A stretch of 64,000 nucleotides of DNA from Candidatus Methylomicrobium oryzae (GCF_016745425.1 NZ_JAERVK010000004.1:245721-309720), one strand, 5' to 3'; positions 32,222 to 42,393 are shown, counted from the stretch's first letter. The notes: generated from the letters alone by a model not told the origin. Numbers and translations: made by a program.

Positions 32222-35200
32222 ATGCCCGAATCAAGCTCTAGTACTTCGCTGGACAGCGGCATTGCCGTCATCCATTCCAATCAGTTGGAACAGCTCCGCG
32301 ACGTCGTGGCGTATTGGCTGCGTCAGCATCCCTTGAATCCTCTGGAATACGAAGTCTTCCTGGTCCAAAGCAACGGCATGGGGCAATGGCTGAAACAAAG
32401 TCTGGCGCAAAACTCCGCCTTGGGCATTGCCGCGGCGATCCGGATGCAGCTGCCTTCCTTGTTCATCTGGAGCGTTTACCGGGCGGTATTGGGCGAGCGC
32501 ATCCCGCTGGAGCAGCCGCTGGCGAAAGCGCCACTGACCTGGCGGCTTTATCGTCTTTTGCCCACGCTCGTCTCCAGGCCCGGCTTCGAAACGCTGAAAG
32601 CCTTTCTGGCCAAAGACAACGACGGCCGGAAACGCTACCAGCTCGCCGAGCAGCTCGCCGACCTGTTCGATCAGTATCAGGTGTACCGGTCCGACTGGCT
32701 GACCGACTGGGCCAAGGGTGAAAATGTGTTGCGCGACGCGCACGGCGAAAGTCAGCCGATGCCGGAAGCGGAATGCTGGCAAACCGGCTTGTGGCAGGCG
32801 GTACTCGCCGAGCTAGGCGGCGAAGCGGCGAGCAGCCCGTTCGCCAGCCGTTCCGCCGTACACACCCAATTCATGAGCCGGATCGGCACGCTGACGGATC
32901 GGCCGCCGAGCATCCCGCGCCGAATCATCCTGTTCGGCCTGTCTTCCCTGCCTCAGCAGTCGCTCGAAGTCCTGGAAAAGCTGGGCAGATTCTGCCAGAT
33001 CGTGCTGTTCGTGCACAATCCCTGCCGGCACTACTGGGCCGACATCATCGAAGACAAAGATCTGCTCAAGGCCGAACGCCGCCGCCAAGCCTATAAAAAA
33101 CCCGAACAGACTTCTTTACTGGATACTGACGATCTTCACCTCGACGCGCAGCCCCTGCTGGCGGCCTGGGGCAAGCAGGGCCGCGACTACATCCGCCTGC
33201 TGGACCATTTCGACGAGAAGCAACGTTACCAGAGCTGGCACTGGCCGGACAACAAAATCGATCTTTTCGCCGATTACGGAGAGTCCCCGGACCGGCGCAC
33301 CTTGTTGCAGCATCTCCAGCAATCGATCCTCGATCTGGAACCGTTGCCCAAAGCGCCGGCCTTGCTGAAGCGCGCCGACGACTCGATGGTTTTTCATGTG
33401 GCGCACAGCCGGCAGCGCGAAGTCGAAATTCTGCACGACCGGTTGCTGGCGCGTTTCGAAACCGCAGAAAAAAACGGGGAGCCGCTGTCCCCGCGCGACA
33501 TCATCGTGATGGTGCCGGACATCAACGCTTATGCGCCGCATATCCGCGCCGTCTTCGGCCTGCATCCGCCCGGCGATCCGCGGCATATCCCCTACAGCCT
33601 GGCCGACCGCGAGCAGCGCGGCAACGATCCCTTGCTCACAGCGGTCGAAGCCCTGCTCGACTTGCCCGATTCGCGCTTCACGGTCAGCGAATACCTCGAT
33701 CTGCTCGAAGTCGGGGCGCTCAGGGCGCGCTTCGAAATCGAGGAAAACGCGATCCCCAAACTGCACCAATGGATCGAGGAAGCCGGCATCCGCTGGGGGC
33801 TGAGCGCCGAACAGCGCGCCCGGGTCATCGGAATGCCGGAATTGGAAGCCAATACCTGGCGGTTCGGCCTGCGCCGGATGCTGCTGGGCTATGCGGTCGG
33901 CGCCGGCGAAGCGTTCGACTACATCGAGCCCTACGAGGAAATCGGCGGTCTCGACGCGCAGTGGCTCGGCGGCCTGGCCTTCCTGCTCGAAACGTTGGAA
34001 AACCATGCCCGACTGCTCGCACAGCCGCAAAGTTTTATCGACTGGCGGCAGACGCTGCAAAGCCTGCTCGACGCTTTTTTTACCGCCGGCAGCGAAGCGG
34101 AACGCAAGACCTTGGATAACTTGGCCGAGACCCTGGAAAAGTGGTGCCGCTACTGCGAACAGGCCGGGCTCGGCCCGGATGACAAACTGCCGATTCAGGT
34201 GGTACGCGAAGCCTGGCTGGCCGGCGTCGACGAACCGTCGCTGCACCAGCGCTTTTTAAGCGGCAAGGTCAACTTCTGCACCCTGATGCCGATGCGGGCG
34301 ATTCCGTTTCGCCAGATTTGCCTGCTGGGCATGAACGACGGCGATTATCCGCGCAGCCGGCAGGTGAACGGTTTCGACCTGATGAGCCAGCGCGGCCAGT
34401 ACCGCCCCGGCGACCGCTCGCGCCGGCAGGACGACCAGTACCTGTTCCTGGAAGCCTTGCTGTCCGCGCGGGAACAGCTCTATATCAGCTGGATCGGCCG
34501 CAGCATCCGCGACGACAGCAAGCGTCCGCCGTCGCTGCTGGTCGGCCAACTGCGCGACGTGCTGGCGCAGGGCTGGGCGTTCCGGAACGGCATCCCGTTG
34601 CTGGAGGCGATCACTGTCTGCCATCCGCTGCAGCCGTTCAGCCTCAAATATGTAACCAAAACCCAAAAATCTGGGCCTGAACTGTTCACCTATGCGAAGG
34701 AATGGTTTTCGGAAACGTCCCTGCCCGAATCGGACGCATCGGCCCCTGTCCCGGCGGAGGAAAAACTCCTGACCGTTCCGCTGGAATTTCTGGAGCATTT
34801 TTTGAAAGCGCCGGTCAAGGCTTTCTGCAAATATGCGCTGAAATTCGGCTTCGACGACGAAACGGTCACCAGCAAGGACCACGAACCTTTTCATTTCGAC
34901 AGCCTACAGACTTATATGTATGGCAATGATTTGCTTGGCGCATTGAAAGACACGAACCCCGACGATGTCGAGGCGTTTCTCGACCACCAACGCGCCATCA
35001 TGGCACAAAAAGGCCAGCTGCCGCTCGGCGGTTTCGCGAAAGCTTTCTATACCACCTTGACCGAACCGGTAAAAACAGCGTGGAAGAATTATCAGGCGCT
35101 GCTTTTAGATTGGCCCACCGCGCGGGAAGCGCATGCCACGGCACTGAAGTTCCGGCTAAACGAAGGGGCGTCGATGGAATTGACCGGCGAGCTCAGCCAT

Positions 35201-35728
35201 TTGCGCCAACACCGCGATCATGAAAAGCTCGCCCAGGTGTATCTAACCGTGCAGCCGTTGATGCCGAAAGAAGGGATCAAATACCCCAAACTGATGGAAT
35301 ACTGGGTGCGACATCTGGCTGCCTGCGCGGACGACCTGGGTACTTGGACCCTGGTCGCCGCGGCGGACGGCGTGATCGAAATGCCGCCGATGGATAAGGA
35401 AAAGGCTTCCGTCCATCTGCAAATCCTGCTCGAAGCGGTGTGCCAAGGACTGAGCCATCCGTTGCCGGTCGCCTGCAAGACCGCGTTCGCCTGGCTCGGC
35501 GCCCAGCCGGACAATAAAATCAAAGAGGCCCGAGCCTGCTACGACGGCAGCGACTGGAAAGACGGCGAAGTCACTTACGACCCCTATCTGGCACGGTTTT
35601 TCCCGACCTTCGAGAAACTGCAACGAACCGACTCCTGCATTGGCTTCGAATCTTGGGCCGAAACGCTGTACGGTCCTTTTTATGACCATATTCAGAATTC
35701 TTTATCCGCAGCGGAAGCGCAATCATGA
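32222..35728 (+). CDS. recC: Exodeoxyribonuclease V subunit gamma RecC
   Basis: The 1168-residue RecC is the subunit of RecBCD that splits the DNA strands and recognises Chi. The N-terminus (IHSNQLEQLRDVVAYWL, then FLVQSNGMGQWLKQSLA) is characteristic. The middle words VMVPDINAYAPHIRAVFG and FCTLMPMRAIPFRQICLLGMNDGDYPR are also typical. The fold is that of a helicase without ATPase residues, and I see no Walker motif. Length is near the E. coli protein (about 1120). The stop overlaps the recB start as ATGA, which gives coupled translation for 1:1 subunits. Confidence 0.95.
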   Translation: MPESSSSTSLDSGIAVIHSNQLEQLRDVVAYWLRQHPLNPLEYEVFLVQSNGMGQWLKQSLAQNSALGIAAAIRMQLPSLFIWSVYRAVLGERIPLEQPLAKAPLTWRLYRLLPTLVSRPGFETLKAFLAKDNDGRKRYQLAEQLADLFDQYQVYRSDWLTDWAKGENVLRDAHGESQPMPEAECWQTGLWQAVLAELGGEAASSPFASRSAVHTQFMSRIGTLTDRPPSIPRRIILFGLSSLPQQSLEVLEKLGRFCQIVLFVHNPCRHYWADIIEDKDLLKAERRRQAYKKPEQTSLLDTDDLHLDAQPLLAAWGKQGRDYIRLLDHFDEKQRYQSWHWPDNKIDLFADYGESPDRRTLLQHLQQSILDLEPLPKAPALLKRADDSMVFHVAHSRQREVEILHDRLLARFETAEKNGEPLSPRDIIVMVPDINAYAPHIRAVFGLHPPGDPRHIPYSLADREQRGNDPLLTAVEALLDLPDSRFTVSEYLDLLEVGALRARFEIEENAIPKLHQWIEEAGIRWGLSAEQRARVIGMPELEANTWRFGLRRMLLGYAVGAGEAFDYIEPYEEIGGLDAQWLGGLAFLLETLENHARLLAQPQSFIDWRQTLQSLLDAFFTAGSEAERKTLDNLAETLEKWCRYCEQAGLGPDDKLPIQVVREAWLAGVDEPSLHQRFLSGKVNFCTLMPMRAIPFRQICLLGMNDGDYPRSRQVNGFDLMSQRGQYRPGDRSRRQDDQYLFLEALLSAREQLYISWIGRSIRDDSKRPPSLLVGQLRDVLAQGWAFRNGIPLLEAITVCHPLQPFSLKYVTKTQKSGPELFTYAKEWFSETSLPESDASAPVPAEEKLLTVPLEFLEHFLKAPVKAFCKYALKFGFDDETVTSKDHEPFHFDSLQTYMYGNDLLGALKDTNPDDVEAFLDHQRAIMAQKGQLPLGGFAKAFYTTLTEPVKTAWKNYQALLLDWPTAREAHATALKFRLNEGASMELTGELSHLRQHRDHEKLAQVYLTVQPLMPKEGIKYPKLMEYWVRHLAACADDLGTWTLVAAADGVIEMPPMDKEKASVHLQILLEAVCQGLSHPLPVACKTAFAWLGAQPDNKIKEARACYDGSDWKDGEVTYDPYLARFFPTFEKLQRTDSCIGFESWAETLYGPFYDHIQNSLSAAEAQS

Positions 35729-38700
35729 CCGCGGCCATCCCGTTAAACCCCTTCGATTTCCCTTTGTCCGGCGTCCGCCTGATCGAAGCCAGCGCCGGAA
35801 CCGGCAAAACCTATACGATCGCGGCCCTGTACGTGCGGCTGATCCTCGGCCATTCCCCGGACAATTCGACGCCGGCGCGCCCGTTATTGCCCCCGGACAT
35901 CCTGGTGGTTACCTTTACCGAGGCGGCGACCCAGGAACTCCGGGAACGCATCCGCGACCGATTGAGCCAGGCGGCGCGCTATTTTCGCAAGCAGACCTCC
36001 GAAGCGGACGAATTCCTGAAAGCCGTGCGCGCGGATTTTCCCGAAACCGCCTGGCCGGCCCGCGCCCGCGACCTCGAACTGGCCGCCAACTGGATGGACG
36101 AAGCGGCAATTTATACCATCCACGGCTGGTGCAACAAAATGCTGCAGCAGCATGCGTTCCACAGCGGCGGCCTGTTCCGCCAGGAAGTGAATACCGACGA
36201 TACGGAACTGCTGCATGAGGTCGTCAAGGATTATTGGCGAACTTTTTTTTATCCCCTGACGGATACCGCCTCCCGCGCGGTTACCCGATTCATCAAATCG
36301 CCCATGGATCTCGCGGGGCTGCTTACTCCCTTATTACCGGAAACGGAAGCGCTGGGCCTCGATTTCAATGAAGACATTGACTCGGTTTTCCAGTCATGGG
36401 AAGCATGGGAAACCGAACGCCAGGCGTTGGAGACATCGGCCCGCACCTGCTGGAGCAATGGACGGGACATCATCGAAAAATTATTGAACGACGCATCGGA
36501 AAACGGCTGGCTGAACGGGAACAAATACCGTAAAGCCGGCTTCGGCGATAAGCTGAAAGCGATGGCCGAGTGGGCGAACGGGCGCAGTCATCCGGCGATC
36601 GGTGAGCTGGAAAAATTCGGCTGCAACAAGTTATCCTCGGCACTGGTCAAGACCCATCTCGATAAGAAGGCGCGTCTGCATCACCGAGCGTTCGAAGCCG
36701 TGAATGACTTGGTCAGCCACTGCGGCAAAGAAATCGACATCGACGGCAAAATTTGTCTGCACGCCTTGCACTGGGTACGAAACCGCTACGACAGCGAAAA
36801 GCAGCGCATGGCCCGGATGACCTTCGACGACATGCTGAGCCGTCTCGATAATGCATTGCACGGACACAGCGGAGAGCCGCTGAAGGAAACGATTCGCCGG
36901 CAATATCCGGTGGCGCTGATCGACGAGTTCCAGGACACCGATCCGATCCAGTACCGGATTTTTTCGACCGTCTACCCGGCGAATGTCGAAGACGGCTCGG
37001 GCTGCTTCATGATCGGCGATCCCAAGCAGGCGATTTATTCGTTTCGCGGCGCCGATATCTACACCTATCTGAAGGCCCACAAACACACGGCCGGACGCCG
37101 CCATACGCTGACGACCAATTACCGCTCCACGGCCGCGATGGTAGAGGCCGTCAACCGGGTCTTCCTGCATGCGGACGGCCGGCATCCGACCGGGGTTTTT
37201 CGCTTCAAGCGCGAGCAGGAAAATCCCCTGCCCTTCCTCGAAGTCGACGCGAAAGGCCGCGAAGAGGAATGGCAGATCGACCATCGTGCCGCGCCTGCCC
37301 TCACGTTTTGGCTGTGGAACGATGGAAAATCGGTAGGGATGCCGGAATACCGCGAAAAAATGGCCGAAGCCGCCGCCGGCGAGATCGTCAGGCTGCTGAA
37401 CCTCGCCAACGCGGGACAGGCCGGATTCCAATCGGATAAAGGCCTGCAGCCCTTGAAACCTTCGAACATCGCAATCCTGGTCCGCAGCGGCACCGAAGCC
37501 AAAGCGATGCGCAAGGCGCTGGCGAAGCGAAATCTGCGTAGTGTCTACCTTTCCGAAAAGAATTCGATTTTCAGGACTCGCGAAGCCTCCGACCTGTTGA
37601 TCTGGCTGAAAGCGCTGGCCGATCCGCGCAACGAGCGCAAGGTGCGCGCGGCGCTCGGCACCGCCACTTTCGGCTGGCCTCACTGCAAGCTATATCGGCT
37701 GGCCCAGGACGAACCGGAGTGGGAGCTGCATTTGGACCGCTTTCTCGCCTATCACGCGCGCTGGCGGCAAAGCGGCATCCTGCCGGCCTTGCGGCAGCTG
37801 ATCGACGACTACGCCCTGTACACGCGGGTCAGGCTGGAAACCGAGAACGAAGGCGAGCGCAGCCTGACCAACCTGCTGCATCTGGCCGAACTCATGCAGC
37901 AGGCCGGCAGCCAGCTCGAAGGCGAACAGGCGTTGATCCGCTATCTGGCCGAATCGGTCGCAAACGGGAGCGGTAGGCTGGGCGACGATGAGATCATCCG
38001 GCTCGAAAGCGACGCAGACCTGATCAAAATTGTCACCATCCACAAATCCAAGGGGCTCGAATATCCCCTGGTTTTTCTGCCCTTCATCTGCAGTTATAAA
38101 GAAGTCACCGGCAAAAACTCGCATTACCGCTACCATGACGAACAGAACGACGATCGCCGGCTGATCATCGACCTCGGCAAGAGCGAGGAAAACAAGCGAA
38201 AACACGACGCCGAACGCCTTCAGGAGGATCTGCGCCTGCTCTATGTGGCAATGACCCGAGCGTGCCATGCCTGCTGGCTGGGCATCGCGCCGGTGAAATC
38301 GGACACCGGCGAAAAGTGCCAGCTGGAAAAATCCGCAGTCGGCTCGCTGCTGAACTGGGAAACCGATACACCGACCGAACAGCTGGGAACACGCCTCGCC
38401 GAACTCAAAGGCGATTGCGCGGCAATCGAAATCGCTGCATTGCCGGCGGTCAGCGATGCGCAGTACACGCCTCAAGCCGAGGCCGGACAGTTCAATCCCG
38501 CACGCACGGTCAACACGCGGATTCCGGCCGACTGGTGGATCGCCAGCTACAGCGCGCTGTCGATCGAAGACAAACCGCAGGCGGAACCATCCCCAGCCGG
38601 CGACGGCCCGAACGAGCCGGAAACGGCACGGGACGACAAGCGCAGCGACGAAGCGGAACCGAATACGGGACCTGTCGCCGCAACCGGAATTCACGGACTG

Positions 38701-39420
38701 CCTCGCGGCGCCGCCCCCGGCGTGCTGATCCACGACCTGCTCGAACGTTGCGCGCGGTTCGGCTTTGGGGAAATCCGCGCCAAGCCGGATCTGGCGAACG
38801 AATGGATACAAGAGCGTTTCGCAGCCAAGGACTGGATCGGCAAACAAGCGCTGGTTGCTGCCGCCCTGTCGGACTGGCTGGCCTTGCCGTTGCTGGAAAA
38901 TGCGGACCTCTGCCTGGGCAGGCTGGCTCAAGGCGCCTACCAACCCGAGCTGGAATTCCTGATCGGCGCGGATAAGGTCGATACGCAGGCGCTGGATCGC
39001 CTGGTCACCCGCCACACTTTTTCCGGCCTGCCCCGCCCGGCGCTGTTGCCCGCGCAAGTGAACGGCCTCTTGAAAGGCTTCATCGATCTGGTTTTTGTCC
39101 ATGAGGGACGCTATTACGTGGCCGATTACAAATTCAACAGTCTCGGCGGCGGCGATACGGCCTATACGCCGGAAGCATTGCGCGCGGCAATGCTCGCGAA
39201 GCGCTACGACCTGCAGTCCGCCTTATATCTACTGGCCCTGCACCGCCTGCTGAAGGCCAGATTGGGAGAAAATTACGACTATGACGCCCATATCGGCGGC
39301 AGCCTCTATCTGTTCCTGCGCGGCTGCCAAAGCCCGACCGGGGGACGCATGTTCGTGAAGCCGCCCAAAGCGTTGATCGAAGGACTGGATGAGCTCTTTA
39401 CGACCGGAGGCGCGGCATGA
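35725..39420 (+). CDS. recB: Exodeoxyribonuclease V subunit beta RecB
   Basis: The 1231-residue RecB is the 3'-5' helicase and the only nuclease of RecBCD. Walker A is EASAGTGKTYT (GTGKT at 25-29), followed by VTFTEAATQELRERI. The DExx motif is ALIDEFQDTDPIQYRIF, and SFRGADIYTY and VTIHKSKGLEYPLVFLP are further helicase motifs. The C-terminal nuclease has LIHDLLE, GFIDLVF and YYVADYKFN with the catalytic Asp and Lys residues. Overlaps of 4 nt join it to recC and recD. Confidence 0.96.
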   Translation: MTAAIPLNPFDFPLSGVRLIEASAGTGKTYTIAALYVRLILGHSPDNSTPARPLLPPDILVVTFTEAATQELRERIRDRLSQAARYFRKQTSEADEFLKAVRADFPETAWPARARDLELAANWMDEAAIYTIHGWCNKMLQQHAFHSGGLFRQEVNTDDTELLHEVVKDYWRTFFYPLTDTASRAVTRFIKSPMDLAGLLTPLLPETEALGLDFNEDIDSVFQSWEAWETERQALETSARTCWSNGRDIIEKLLNDASENGWLNGNKYRKAGFGDKLKAMAEWANGRSHPAIGELEKFGCNKLSSALVKTHLDKKARLHHRAFEAVNDLVSHCGKEIDIDGKICLHALHWVRNRYDSEKQRMARMTFDDMLSRLDNALHGHSGEPLKETIRRQYPVALIDEFQDTDPIQYRIFSTVYPANVEDGSGCFMIGDPKQAIYSFRGADIYTYLKAHKHTAGRRHTLTTNYRSTAAMVEAVNRVFLHADGRHPTGVFRFKREQENPLPFLEVDAKGREEEWQIDHRAAPALTFWLWNDGKSVGMPEYREKMAEAAAGEIVRLLNLANAGQAGFQSDKGLQPLKPSNIAILVRSGTEAKAMRKALAKRNLRSVYLSEKNSIFRTREASDLLIWLKALADPRNERKVRAALGTATFGWPHCKLYRLAQDEPEWELHLDRFLAYHARWRQSGILPALRQLIDDYALYTRVRLETENEGERSLTNLLHLAELMQQAGSQLEGEQALIRYLAESVANGSGRLGDDEIIRLESDADLIKIVTIHKSKGLEYPLVFLPFICSYKEVTGKNSHYRYHDEQNDDRRLIIDLGKSEENKRKHDAERLQEDLRLLYVAMTRACHACWLGIAPVKSDTGEKCQLEKSAVGSLLNWETDTPTEQLGTRLAELKGDCAAIEIAALPAVSDAQYTPQAEAGQFNPARTVNTRIPADWWIASYSALSIEDKPQAEPSPAGDGPNEPETARDDKRSDEAEPNTGPVAATGIHGLPRGAAPGVLIHDLLERCARFGFGEIRAKPDLANEWIQERFAAKDWIGKQALVAAALSDWLALPLLENADLCLGRLAQGAYQPELEFLIGADKVDTQALDRLVTRHTFSGLPRPALLPAQVNGLLKGFIDLVFVHEGRYYVADYKFNSLGGGDTAYTPEALRAAMLAKRYDLQSALYLLALHRLLKARLGENYDYDAHIGGSLYLFLRGCQSPTGGRMFVKPPKALIEGLDELFTTGGAA

Positions 39421-41417
39421 ACCGGGAAACGTCCGTGCTGGCGACCATCGACCGCTGGGTCGAAGCGGGCTGGCTGAGCCGGCTGAACCGCGCCTTCGCG
39501 CGTTTTCTGCGGGAACTGGAGCCCCATGCGGGCGATGCGGTGCTCTGGGCCGGCGCGCTGGCCAGCCATCAGCTGGACCGTGGCGAGGTGTACCTGGACC
39601 TGGAAAGCCTGTCGCGACGCCCCGGCCTGACATTGGCGATTCCAAGCGACGAAGACTGGGCTTCCCGCTTTGAACCCGCCCAGGCGGAGCTTTCGGTGCT
39701 CGAAGCGTTCGGCCTGGCGCAATGGCGATCCGAGCTCCGAAACTCCTCGCTGGTTTCGACAGGAGAAGGCAAAACGCCGCTGGTATTGGACGGCAGCCGC
39801 CTGTATCTGCGCCGCTACTGGCAATATCAACGGACGCTGGACCGGTGCATTCAGGAGCGTCTGGAAACGGTCCGTTCCGGTCTGCCCGAAGCCTTGCGGA
39901 ACCGAATCGACGCGCTGTTTCCCGGCAGTCCCGAGCAGCCGGACTGGCAGAAAATCGCCTGTGTACTGGCGCTGCGCTCGCGCTTCGCGATCATTACCGG
40001 CGGCCCGGGCACCGGCAAGACCACGACCTTGACCAAGCTGCTCGCGCTGCTGATCCAGCTCATGCAAATCGAAGCGCCCGGCGCGCGCAAACCGATCATT
40101 CATTTGGCCGCGCCGACCGGTAAGGCCTCCGCCCGGGTCAGCGAATCGATCGCCAAGGCGCTGGAGCAGCTCAATGTTGATGACAACATCAAGGAAAGCA
40201 TCCCCAAAAAGGCCGGCACGCTGCACCGCCTGCTGGGCAGCCGCCCCGATTCTCGTCGCTTCAAACATAACCGGCACCTTCGGCTTGCCGCGGACATCGT
40301 GATCGTCGACGAAGCCTCGATGATCGATCTGGAAATGATGGCCTCCTTGCTCGATGCGCTGCCGGACAACGCGCAGCTGATCCTGCTCGGCGACAAGGAC
40401 CAGTTGGCATCCGTCGAAGCCGGCTCGGTAATGGGCGACTTGTGCCGGGGCGCCGAAAACGCAGCCTATGATAATGACGCCCGCGCCTGGATCGAAAAAT
40501 ATTCCGGCGAACGGCTCCCGCCTTCGACAGCCCCGGGCACGAACATCAACCAGCAAACGGTGATGCTGCGCCACAGCCACCGCTTCGGCGAACACAGCGG
40601 CATCGGCCGGCTGGCGCGCGCGGTGAATGCGGGCGACAGCATCCAGGCGCAGGCGATCCTGAACGATACGGCGACTTTTAAGGACCTGCTGCCGCAGCCG
40701 GAAACCGACTATCAGCGGCTCAGAGCCCGGCCGGAACCCGATGCGGCCGACGCGCTGCTGAAAAAACTGGTCGCGGTCAATACCGGCACTAATGCCGACA
40801 GCAAGCCGAATCCCCGCCAGGGTTACGGCTATTACCTGGACGCGATCCGGAACCGCCCGGCCAACGACGCCGCTTCATACGACGCCTGGGCCGAACGGGT
40901 CCTGTCCGCGTTCGACGCCTTCCAGGTGCTCTGCGCGTTGCGCCGGGGCCGCTGGGGCGTGGAAGAAATGAACCGGCGCATCGAAGACTGGCTGTTTCCG
41001 AAGCAGGCGCCGGGACTCTGGTACGAAGGCCGGCCGGTGATGATCACCCGCAACGACTACAACCTGGGCCTGATGAACGGCGATATCGGGATTGCGCTTT
41101 ACGATCCTACCGGAAAGCTGCGGGTGGCTTTTCCAACCGACGACCCGCTGGCCGCAGCCAAAATCCGCTGGCTGTCGCCGCTGCGCCTGCCCGACGCGGA
41201 AACCGCGTTCGCGATCACGGTGCACAAATCGCAAGGCTCCGAGTTCAATCACGTGGTCCTGGCCCTGCCCGAAGCCCAAAGCCCGGTCCTGACCCGCGAG
41301 CTGATCTACACCGGCATCACCCGGGCCAAGGAAAACTTTACCCTGCTGGAAAGCCGCGAAGGGGTTTTCGATCAGGCCGTCAAGGCGCGGATGAAAAATC
41401 CCGTGGATTCAGGCTGA
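39417..41417 (+). CDS. recD: Exodeoxyribonuclease V subunit alpha RecD
   Basis: The 666-residue RecD is the 5'-3' helicase of RecBCD. Walker A is GGPGTGKTTTLTKL (about residues 195-208), Walker B is VIVDEASMIDLEMM, and the late motif is FAITVHKSQGSEFNHVVLA. It is about 60 residues longer than E. coli RecD, with extra sequence between the Walker B region and the C-terminal helicase domain (about residues 340-480). The ATG overlaps the recB stop as ATGA. The full operon order recC-recB-recD is intact, without ptrA between recC and recB as in E. coli. Confidence 0.95.
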   Translation: MNRETSVLATIDRWVEAGWLSRLNRAFARFLRELEPHAGDAVLWAGALASHQLDRGEVYLDLESLSRRPGLTLAIPSDEDWASRFEPAQAELSVLEAFGLAQWRSELRNSSLVSTGEGKTPLVLDGSRLYLRRYWQYQRTLDRCIQERLETVRSGLPEALRNRIDALFPGSPEQPDWQKIACVLALRSRFAIITGGPGTGKTTTLTKLLALLIQLMQIEAPGARKPIIHLAAPTGKASARVSESIAKALEQLNVDDNIKESIPKKAGTLHRLLGSRPDSRRFKHNRHLRLAADIVIVDEASMIDLEMMASLLDALPDNAQLILLGDKDQLASVEAGSVMGDLCRGAENAAYDNDARAWIEKYSGERLPPSTAPGTNINQQTVMLRHSHRFGEHSGIGRLARAVNAGDSIQAQAILNDTATFKDLLPQPETDYQRLRARPEPDAADALLKKLVAVNTGTNADSKPNPRQGYGYYLDAIRNRPANDAASYDAWAERVLSAFDAFQVLCALRRGRWGVEEMNRRIEDWLFPKQAPGLWYEGRPVMITRNDYNLGLMNGDIGIALYDPTGKLRVAFPTDDPLAAAKIRWLSPLRLPDAETAFAITVHKSQGSEFNHVVLALPEAQSPVLTRELIYTGITRAKENFTLLESREGVFDQAVKARMKNPVDSG

Positions 41418-41471
41418 GGAAACTTCGATCAGCAGGGGAAGCCTTCCTTGCATAAGCATTGGCTTCGTTGC

Positions 41472-41504
41472 GTAGGCTGGGTTGAAGCGAAGCGGAAACC
41501 CAGC
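41472..41504. repeat. REP unit, left member of a perfect 33-bp inverted pair
   Basis: The unit starts GTAGGCTGGGTTGAAGCG and ends GAAACCCAGC, itself a hairpin. Its exact 33-bp reverse complement lies at 41678-41710, on the other side of a RAYT remnant. It also shares words with the REP pair at 2221. Confidence 0.85.
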
Positions 41505-41543
41505 TCACTTGAAATTTAAATCCCCAAGACCATCCAATTAAAA

Positions 41544-41672
41544 ATGCGAACCTATAAACGTCTTCATCTCAGCGGTGGAAAATATTTCTTTACCGTGAAT
41601 CTTGCCGAGCGACGGGATAACGATGACTCATCCAGCACATCGACTGCCTGCGAGAAGCTTTCCGACATATGA
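41544..41672 (+). pseudogene. N-terminal remnant of a REP-associated tyrosine transposase (RAYT)
   Basis: The 42-codon frame begins MRTYKRLHLSGGKYFFTV and continues NLAERRDND before ending in unrelated sequence and a stop. This matches the start of RAYT proteins (Y1 transposase relatives, TnpA-REP), which typically read as YRR, then PGGTYFFTV, then NLLERR, a family I know well enough to name. The catalytic HxH and Tyr parts are absent, so the gene is dead. It lies between two perfect inverted REP units, the substrate type these enzymes act on. The full protein would have about 150 or more residues. Confidence 0.72.
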
Positions 41673-41677
41673 TTCTT

Positions 41678-41710
41678 GCTGGGTTTCCGCTTCGCTTCAA
41701 CCCAGCCTAC
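41678..41710. repeat. REP unit, right member of the 33-bp inverted pair
   Basis: It starts GCTGGGTTTCCGCTTCGC and ends CCCAGCCTAC, the exact reverse complement of 41472-41504. It begins 6 nt after the stop codon of the RAYT remnant. Confidence 0.85.
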
Positions 41711-41834
41711 GAGCTTGGGATTCCAAGGAGCGGCACGGCATCCAGCTACTCAAACCTGAGGTGCCCCTCAGGTGTGTTTTTCCTAAGAATTTATACAGGA
41801 ATTCCCGTTTGAAAAACACAGTTGGATAATACAA

Positions 41835-41883
41835 GGAGCGGCTTCAGCCGCGATGAGGGCTCTATCGCGGCTGAAGCCGCTCC
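41835..41883. repeat. 20-bp-stem REP hairpin (GGAGCGGCTTCAGCCGCG type)
   Basis: A perfect 20-bp stem, GGAGCGGCTTCAGCCGCGAT with its complement, surrounds a 9-nt loop. This sequence type is a common intergenic REP in several gammaproteobacterial groups. It is distinct from the TGGGTT and TACGCTG families of this window. Confidence 0.8.
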
Positions 41884-42043
41884 TACAGGGGGGGACGACA
41901 CAACCAGAGACATAAATTTCATCCCTGTACGCGACCTGAAAATGCTCTAGCGCAACGCAATCGGAGCTACTGCCCTTGCCGGTGTCTTACACTGGCCGTC
42001 TCATTTCGGCACAAAGCCGCCAATCTCTAAATACACATAGGCC

Positions 42044-42127
42044 CATAGGATGGGCTGACGAAGGAAGCCCATCGTTCGCGATTGATACCCTAAAGGGCAC
42101 TGGGCGAGCTTCGTCTCAGCCCATCCT
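42044..42127. repeat. Composite hairpin repeat, second copy with the 30-bp core
   Basis: Outer arms AGGATGGGCTGA and TCAGCCCATCCT surround the 30-bp core at 42071-42100. The core is the exact reverse complement of 2391-2420, while the outer arms differ between the two places. The rest of the 41418-42393 gap holds the other REP units and no gene I can support. Confidence 0.75.
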
Positions 42128-42351
42128 ATTCCATATCCTACGCAGAGAAACCGCGGTTGAATTTCTGCACCGCAAATCAACATCAATTCCCCTCAATTTT
42201 GTACAGATACTGTATAACTTTATCTTGACAACGAAATAAGCCCGGGTACACTGGCTTTGCAGAAGATGAGGTCTTCGCCGGCACGCTGACCGGACTGGCG
42301 CGGCTTCCATTCTGCACGTGCTCAGTGAGCAACATATATCCTCTTCTCAAC

Positions 42352-42379
42352 CTCCCTTTCACAAAAGGGAGTTTTTTTT
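42352..42379 (+). terminator. Terminator hairpin 14 nt before a membrane-protein gene
   Basis: An 8-bp stem CTCCCTTT / AAAGGGAG with loop CACA is followed by eight T residues, an intrinsic terminator on the plus strand. The ATG I prefer for the next gene is at 42394. This is the second case in the window of a terminator placed directly before a start codon (the other is at 19927). Confidence 0.7.
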
Positions 42380-42393
42380 ATGGATCGCGCAAC

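Noticed and set aside
42200-42240. LexA-like box near CTGTATAACTTTATC
   Set aside because: It lacks the ACAG half of the CTGT-N8-ACAG consensus and is not at a gene start.
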